Position numbers and translations under genes: made by a program
NCBI GenBank assembly: GCA_002392385.1
Contig: DGGX01000088.1
Span: 1-10,583, forward strand
DNA: 10,583 nucleotides
Source: Lachnospiraceae bacterium UBA3863
GTDB lineage: Bacteria; Bacillota; Clostridia; Lachnospirales; Lachnospiraceae
Reading direction: 5' to 3'
Shown here: positions 7,575 through 10,583 of the stretch, piece by piece
Position numbering within the stretch: position 1 is the first letter of the stretch
Layout of the letters: every line of letters begins with the position of its first letter
The notes under the pieces: model-generated
The model's input: the letters and a program-made list of their open reading frames with translations, nothing else
Databases searched by the model: none
Told to the model about the DNA's origin: nothing

Positions 7575-8507
7575 TCAGTCCTCCACCTTGTGCACGACCA
7601 CCTGCGGGAAGGGGATCTCCACGTTCCGGTCCGCAAACAGGACACGGATATCCCTGGTCAGTTGTCTCTGTGCGCTGAAGACGTTCTCTTCTCTGGTCTC
7701 CACCACGAACTTGAGGTTCACGCCGCTGTCCGCCAGTTCCGTGACACCCAGATACCTGGGCTCGCTGAGATAGAGATCCCTGTGCTCCTCCAGCATGGGC
7801 GGCAGGCTTTCCGCAAGGAGCTTCTCCAGAGCACGCAGGTCTGTCTCATAGGAAACACTGACCTCACAGGCAGCTCTGGAAGTGTTGCGGGATCTATTCT
7901 GGAAATTCCGGATATCGGAGTTGTTGACCACCTTGAGATTGCCCCCCGCATCCTCTATCGTGGTCGTCCTGACGCCGATCTCCCGCACGGTCCCCCTGAA
8001 ATCGTCGAGAATAATGATATCTCCGATCACATACTTGGCTTCAAAGATGATGAAGATCCCGGTGAGGATATCCTCGATCAGGCTCTGGGCGCCGAATCCC
8101 AGGATCAGTCCGATGATACCGATGCCCGCCATCACAGCGACAGCATTGACTCCCAGGATACTCAGGCCCCAGACGATCCCGATGACGACCAGGAAATACC
8201 GCAGCGCACCGATCATCAGATGGGTGATCGTTTCCGCTCTGCTGCCTTTCTTCCCTATGCCGGTGAGGAGGAGCCTCGCGACCGTGTAGAACAGCCACAG
8301 CAGGCAGATGGCGAGCAGGACGGTCAGGAAGTGGGCAAAAGTGATCTGACCGCTGCGTTCGATGAGGAACCACGTCTTCCTGAGTTCGTTCATGTGTTCT
8401 CTCGTCGCTGAGGAAACGGGCAGCAGGCCCGGATTCAGCAGCAGCAGGGTCAGGATCAGTACGATCACTGTGAGGAGGACTGTACGACTGTTTTTTCTGT
8501 TTTTCAT
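7575..8507 (-). CDS. Small MscS-family mechanosensitive channel
   Basis: 310 aa, the normal size for a minimal MscS channel: a homoheptameric pore that opens under membrane tension and releases solutes during hypo-osmotic shock. Predicted helices: TM1 ~9-30, TM2 ~58-83, TM3 ~96-118, pore helix ~121-156 with ILGFGAQSLIEDILTG (135-150). The cytoplasmic vestibule follows: FRGTVREIGVRTTTI (170-184), VVNNSDI (193-199), and the C-terminal alpha/beta domain ending in IPFPQVVV (298-305). It is related along its whole pore and vestibule to the tail of the large channel gene in this window. The start is the ATG at 8505-8507 because AGGGAG (8514-8519) lies 6 nt before it and the basic MKNRKNSR leads into TM1; a longer frame to 8651 only overlaps the upstream gene. 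It follows that gene by 41 nt and is probably in one transcript with it. Confidence 0.94.
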   Translation of the reverse strand: MKNRKNSRTVLLTVIVLILTLLLLNPGLLPVSSATREHMNELRKTWFLIERSGQITFAHFLTVLLAICLLWLFYTVARLLLTGIGKKGSRAETITHLMIGALRYFLVVIGIVWGLSILGVNAVAVMAGIGIIGLILGFGAQSLIEDILTGIFIIFEAKYVIGDIIILDDFRGTVREIGVRTTTIEDAGGNLKVVNNSDIRNFQNRSRNTSRAACEVSVSYETDLRALEKLLAESLPPMLEEHRDLYLSEPRYLGVTELADSGVNLKFVVETREENVFSAQRQLTRDIRVLFADRNVEIPFPQVVVHKVED

Positions 8508-8548
8508 ACTCTGCTCCCTTCTTTCTGGTGGGTGACATGATATATGGC

Positions 8549-9850
8549 TTATGGCAGATCCAGATAATCCCAATCCCAGGAGGTCAGTTCCAGAGAACTG
8601 TCGTAGGCATCCGCGCCTCTGTCCTCCGCGTTGAAGGAGAACCGAAAGCAAGTGGCTTCTCCGGACGGCGGAGTGACGTCGATCGGACCGCTCCGGAACG
8701 TGTACTCCATATATCTGTCGTCGCCTGCCGTATGGGTCCCGTTCCCGGTAAATGGGCTGTCCCCTCCTCCGCTCCAGATGCTCCTGGGGGAACCCACCTG
8801 GTTGTGGTATTCGTCATACCAGATGATCTCCGCTCCGGTAAAAGACGGGTTATATTCATGCGTGTCGGACGCAGAACATGTGACCCGGACCCTGTATTCC
8901 GCGGAGACCCTGCCGTCCGCTTCCGTTTCGGCCGAGATCAACTCCGCTTCCATATGGCAGCTGTAGAGGTCCGGTCTCCCCTGCACAGAGACTGTTTTGG
9001 TCCTGGCTTCCCCATTGAGAGTGTACTCCAGGGTCACTTCCGTGAGCCACTCGCTGACACTGTTCGGGAACAGTCCCGTGCCCGCGCAGTTCACGTCAGC
9101 CTGTATCGTCCCGTCCCCAGCAACAGCCGACCAGCTCGCACTGCCCGTGGATCCGGTCACCATACTGACGGACCCGTAAGAGGACAGGCTCCCGTTATCC
9201 GCGTCATTCGGTGTGATGGTATACTCCACCTGCAGGTGCTGCAGACCGTACCAGGAATTAAACTCTCCCCAGTAGCGGACGTTATCGATCGTTATCTCCG
9301 GATCCTTCAGGTCCGGGACGGGGTCGACCGATTCGGTCGTAGTGGTCGTAGTCGACTCCGTGGTCCTGGTAGTAGTCTGTCGTCTGGTGGTTTTCTGTGT
9401 CACAGGAGCTGCGGTGACAGTGACAGGTGCCTCCGTAGTAGGTGTCGTGACAGGTTCCGTCTCCGTTTCCGTGGGCTCCGCCGTCTCGTCCTCCGGAGGG
9501 ACCTCCGTAGGGTCTCCCTGTGTCTGCTCCTCCGAAGGTACCTCCGGCAGTTCTTCCTGCGTCTCATCCCCCGGAGGTGAGGCGGGATCATCCGGATCGG
9601 GTTTTGGCTCCAGAGCAATCTGTATAGGCTGTTCCGGTCCTTCCGGAACGGGCTGGCCCGGACCTGTGCCCTGCCGGCCCAGAACTGCGACAAGAAGCAG
9701 CAGAACAGCCCCGACAGCAAAGGACATCTTCAGCGAACTTCTCCTGCTGGTGTTTTTAAGAGCATGATAAAGCCCCTTGTGATGCCTGGCTCCGCGTACC
9801 GGTTCATAGGGCTCTGCATATTCAGGATATCGATCGTCGATCTCTCGCAT
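8549..9850 (-). CDS. Unknown type II membrane protein with Pro/Thr/Glu-rich stalk and beta-rich ectodomain
   Basis: 433 aa, not recognised as a known family. The cytoplasmic N-terminus (1-41) is Tyr/Arg/His-rich and ends in basic SRRSSLK; one hydrophobic helix at 42-57 (SFAVGAVLLLLVAVL) has no obvious cleavage site, so it should be an anchor with the rest outside. Residues ~60-180 are low complexity: first Pro/Glu/Asp-rich, then Thr-rich with runs such as TTTTTTES, typical of a wall-spanning stalk. Residues ~181-433 look like one or two beta-sandwich modules (many alternating strands, WGEFNSWYGLQ, DRYMEYTFRSG) with four Cys at 254, 298, 325 and 401. There is no LPXTG motif or catalytic motif. 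GGAGT (9859-9863) lies 8 nt before the ATG. The small mscS gene follows by 41 nt, so a role at the cell surface linked to that channel is possible but is inference. Confidence 0.85.
   Translation of the reverse strand: MREIDDRYPEYAEPYEPVRGARHHKGLYHALKNTSRRSSLKMSFAVGAVLLLLVAVLGRQGTGPGQPVPEGPEQPIQIALEPKPDPDDPASPPGDETQEELPEVPSEEQTQGDPTEVPPEDETAEPTETETEPVTTPTTEAPVTVTAAPVTQKTTRRQTTTRTTESTTTTTTESVDPVPDLKDPEITIDNVRYWGEFNSWYGLQHLQVEYTITPNDADNGSLSSYGSVSMVTGSTGSASWSAVAGDGTIQADVNCAGTGLFPNSVSEWLTEVTLEYTLNGEARTKTVSVQGRPDLYSCHMEAELISAETEADGRVSAEYRVRVTCSASDTHEYNPSFTGAEIIWYDEYHNQVGSPRSIWSGGGDSPFTGNGTHTAGDDRYMEYTFRSGPIDVTPPSGEATCFRFSFNAEDRGADAYDSSLELTSWDWDYLDLP
9311..9673 (-). repeat. Low-complexity coding tract (Pro/Glu then Thr-rich stalk)
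   Basis: This part of the unknown surface-protein gene encodes residues ~60-180, almost entirely Pro, Glu, Asp, Gln, Thr and Val. At ~9329-9391 it holds Thr runs encoded by mixed ACG/ACT/ACC codons. The mixed codons suggest selection on the protein composition and not a simple slipping nucleotide repeat. Length variation between strains is plausible. Confidence 0.65.
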
Positions 9851-9890
9851 TCCCCGCTACTCCGTTTCTGGCAAGTGCGCACAACATTAC

Positions 9891-9933
9891 ATAATAAACC
9901 TGGCAGAAATCCCTCGGGGATTCAAGCCAGGTT
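9891..9933 (-). terminator. Nested hairpin downstream of the LuxR-type gene, probable terminator
   Basis: Two stacked inverted repeats are visible. The outer arms are AACCTGGC (9897-9904) and GCCAGGTT (9926-9933); the inner arms are AATCCC (9908-9913) and GGGATT (9917-9922) around a 3-nt loop. A symmetric 3x3 internal loop separates them. On the minus strand the stem is followed by TTTATTAT, so it fits a terminator of the regulator gene, whose stop is ~82 nt upstream. The T-run is imperfect. On the plus strand GTTTTT follows 8 nt after the stem, so weak two-way action is possible. Confidence 0.6.
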
Positions 9934-9981
9934 CAGGTCAGTTTTTATGAAACAGGCAGGGTTAGGTCAGGGTCAGGACCT
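9929..9981. repeat. Degenerate AGGTCAG-type direct repeats in intergenic region
   Basis: Two copies of a 13-mer, AGGTTCAGGTCAG (9929-9941) and AGGGTTAGGTCAG (9958-9970), match at 11 of 13 positions and start 29 bp apart. A further GGTCAG follows at 9971-9976. AGGTC (9964-9968) and GACCT (9977-9981) also form an inverted pair with 8 nt between. They lie between the LuxR-type gene and the surface-protein operon and could be regulator binding sites; chance is not excluded. Confidence 0.35.
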
Positions 9982-10014
9982 ATATGAGTTCTTTTCCCCT
10001 GCCCGGACCGTTTT

Positions 10015-10583
10015 TCAGGTATGTGTATCCTCCACATAGGCTGACAGAAGGGTGACACGGTTGCTGCACCCCGTTTTCCGGAGCAGATTGTGGATGTGGT
10101 ATTTGACTGTGCTCTCTGTGACACACAGAGTCTCTGCGATCTCGGTATTGCTCTTCTCCTCAAGGAGCAGGCGCAGGACCTCCCGCTCCCTTGCGGACAG
10201 ATCATGCCTGCCGGAGAAGCGGTCGAAACGATCCGGCTCGGAGTCATCGCTGCGGCTGTCCTGTGCCTGCAGATCCTGCCGGGAATGGAAGAAAAGCAGC
10301 ATAGAGGCAGCGTAGAGCACTGCAGCCAGCACCACCAGGACCGATGTGTGCTCCGCAAGGAGCAGGTTCAGGCTCTCTCCCACCGCATCGCCGATGCGCC
10401 CGATCATCAGGCCACATCCGGAGAGGAACAGGAGTCCCGTCTCTCCCGCGATATCCGAGAAAAGGATGAGGCGGTAGGTGGTGTAGAAACCAAACGTGAA
10501 ATAGTTTAAAGCCCAGAAGATCCCGGGATAGACCGATTCCCCCTGCAGCGAGAGCATAACAAAGGGCACGACCAGGGCGATCA
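10015..10583 (-). CDS. Membrane-anchored LuxR-family regulator, C-terminal part (5' end outside window)
   Basis: A transcription regulator whose frame stays open to the right edge (IALVV before the GTG at 10567-10569), so the true start is outside. Residues here are numbered from that GTG (184 aa visible). The first part is membrane: hydrophobic helices at ~16-37 (FWALNYFTFGFYTTYRLILF), ~44-62 and ~76-94. A polar linker with many Asp, Arg and Ser follows (95-121). The C-terminus is a GerE/LuxR helix-turn-helix: DLSAREREVLRLLLEEKSN (123-141), IAETLCVTESTVKYHIHNLL (144-163), then RKTGCSNRVTLLS. This resembles the fusions of a multi-helix, transporter-like sensor to a LuxR DNA-binding domain. 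It probably senses something at the membrane and acts on nearby or distant promoters. A terminator-like hairpin separates it from the next gene on the same strand. Confidence 0.9.
   Translation of the reverse strand, partial: IALVVPFVMLSLQGESVYPGIFWALNYFTFGFYTTYRLILFSDIAGETGLLFLSGCGLMIGRIGDAVGESLNLLLAEHTSVLVVLAAVLYAASMLLFFHSRQDLQAQDSRSDDSEPDRFDRFSGRHDLSAREREVLRLLLEEKSNTEIAETLCVTESTVKYHIHNLLRKTGCSNRVTLLSAYVEDTHT

Noticed and set aside
8508..8651. N-terminal extension of the small MscS frame to 8651
   Set aside because: It would overlap the end of the upstream gene, adds no membrane or conserved sequence, and the ATG at 8505-8507 has a well-spaced AGGGAG.
8528..9580. 350-codon plus-strand frame opposite the unknown surface protein
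   Set aside because: It is Arg/Ser/Val-rich and its tail is the reverse image of the Pro/Thr/Glu stalk. The minus-strand frame has a good ribosome site, an anchor helix and operon spacing.

Overview
The window reads as a chromosomal segment of a fairly GC-rich anaerobic Firmicute, most likely a Clostridia/Lachnospiraceae-type organism. The reasons are the PPX-HD/PPK1 pair, whose PPX N-terminus has the clostridial style, the ABC-F protein of YbiT/Ettd type, and strong GGAGG ribosome binding sites throughout. I judged taxonomy from protein style recalled from memory, so it is tentative. I see no tRNA, rRNA, CRISPR array, transposase or phage gene.

Layout. Plus strand: the 3' end of an ABC-F ATPase gene (to 233), then a 41-nt gap and a very large gene (278-3613) for an MscS-type channel that carries two extracellular Cache-like sensor regions in front of the pore. 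This gene ends 12 nt from the stop of a convergent minus-strand block. Minus strand, in transcription order from the right edge: a partial gene for a membrane-anchored LuxR-type regulator (10583-10015); a 164-nt intergenic stretch with a nested terminator-like hairpin and degenerate direct repeats; an unknown type II membrane protein with a Pro/Thr/Glu-rich stalk (9850-8549); a small four-helix MscS channel (8507-7575); a 137-nt intergenic stretch with a hairpin and a candidate extended -10 promoter; then a tightly coupled polyphosphate operon, ppx-HD (7437-5848) and ppk1 (5836-3626).

How the genes may work together. PPK1 makes polyphosphate from ATP and the PPX/GppA-type protein would degrade or sense it. 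Two different MscS channels lie on either side of this pair. One is a plain osmotic valve type, and the other looks as if an extracellular ligand or envelope signal could feed into the gate. A shared envelope/osmotic and phosphate-stress theme is plausible but is inference from gene order only. The most unusual item is the sensor-MscS fusion. Next come the unknown stalked surface protein encoded beside the small channel and the Glu-to-Gln change in the PPX phosphate-binding motif.
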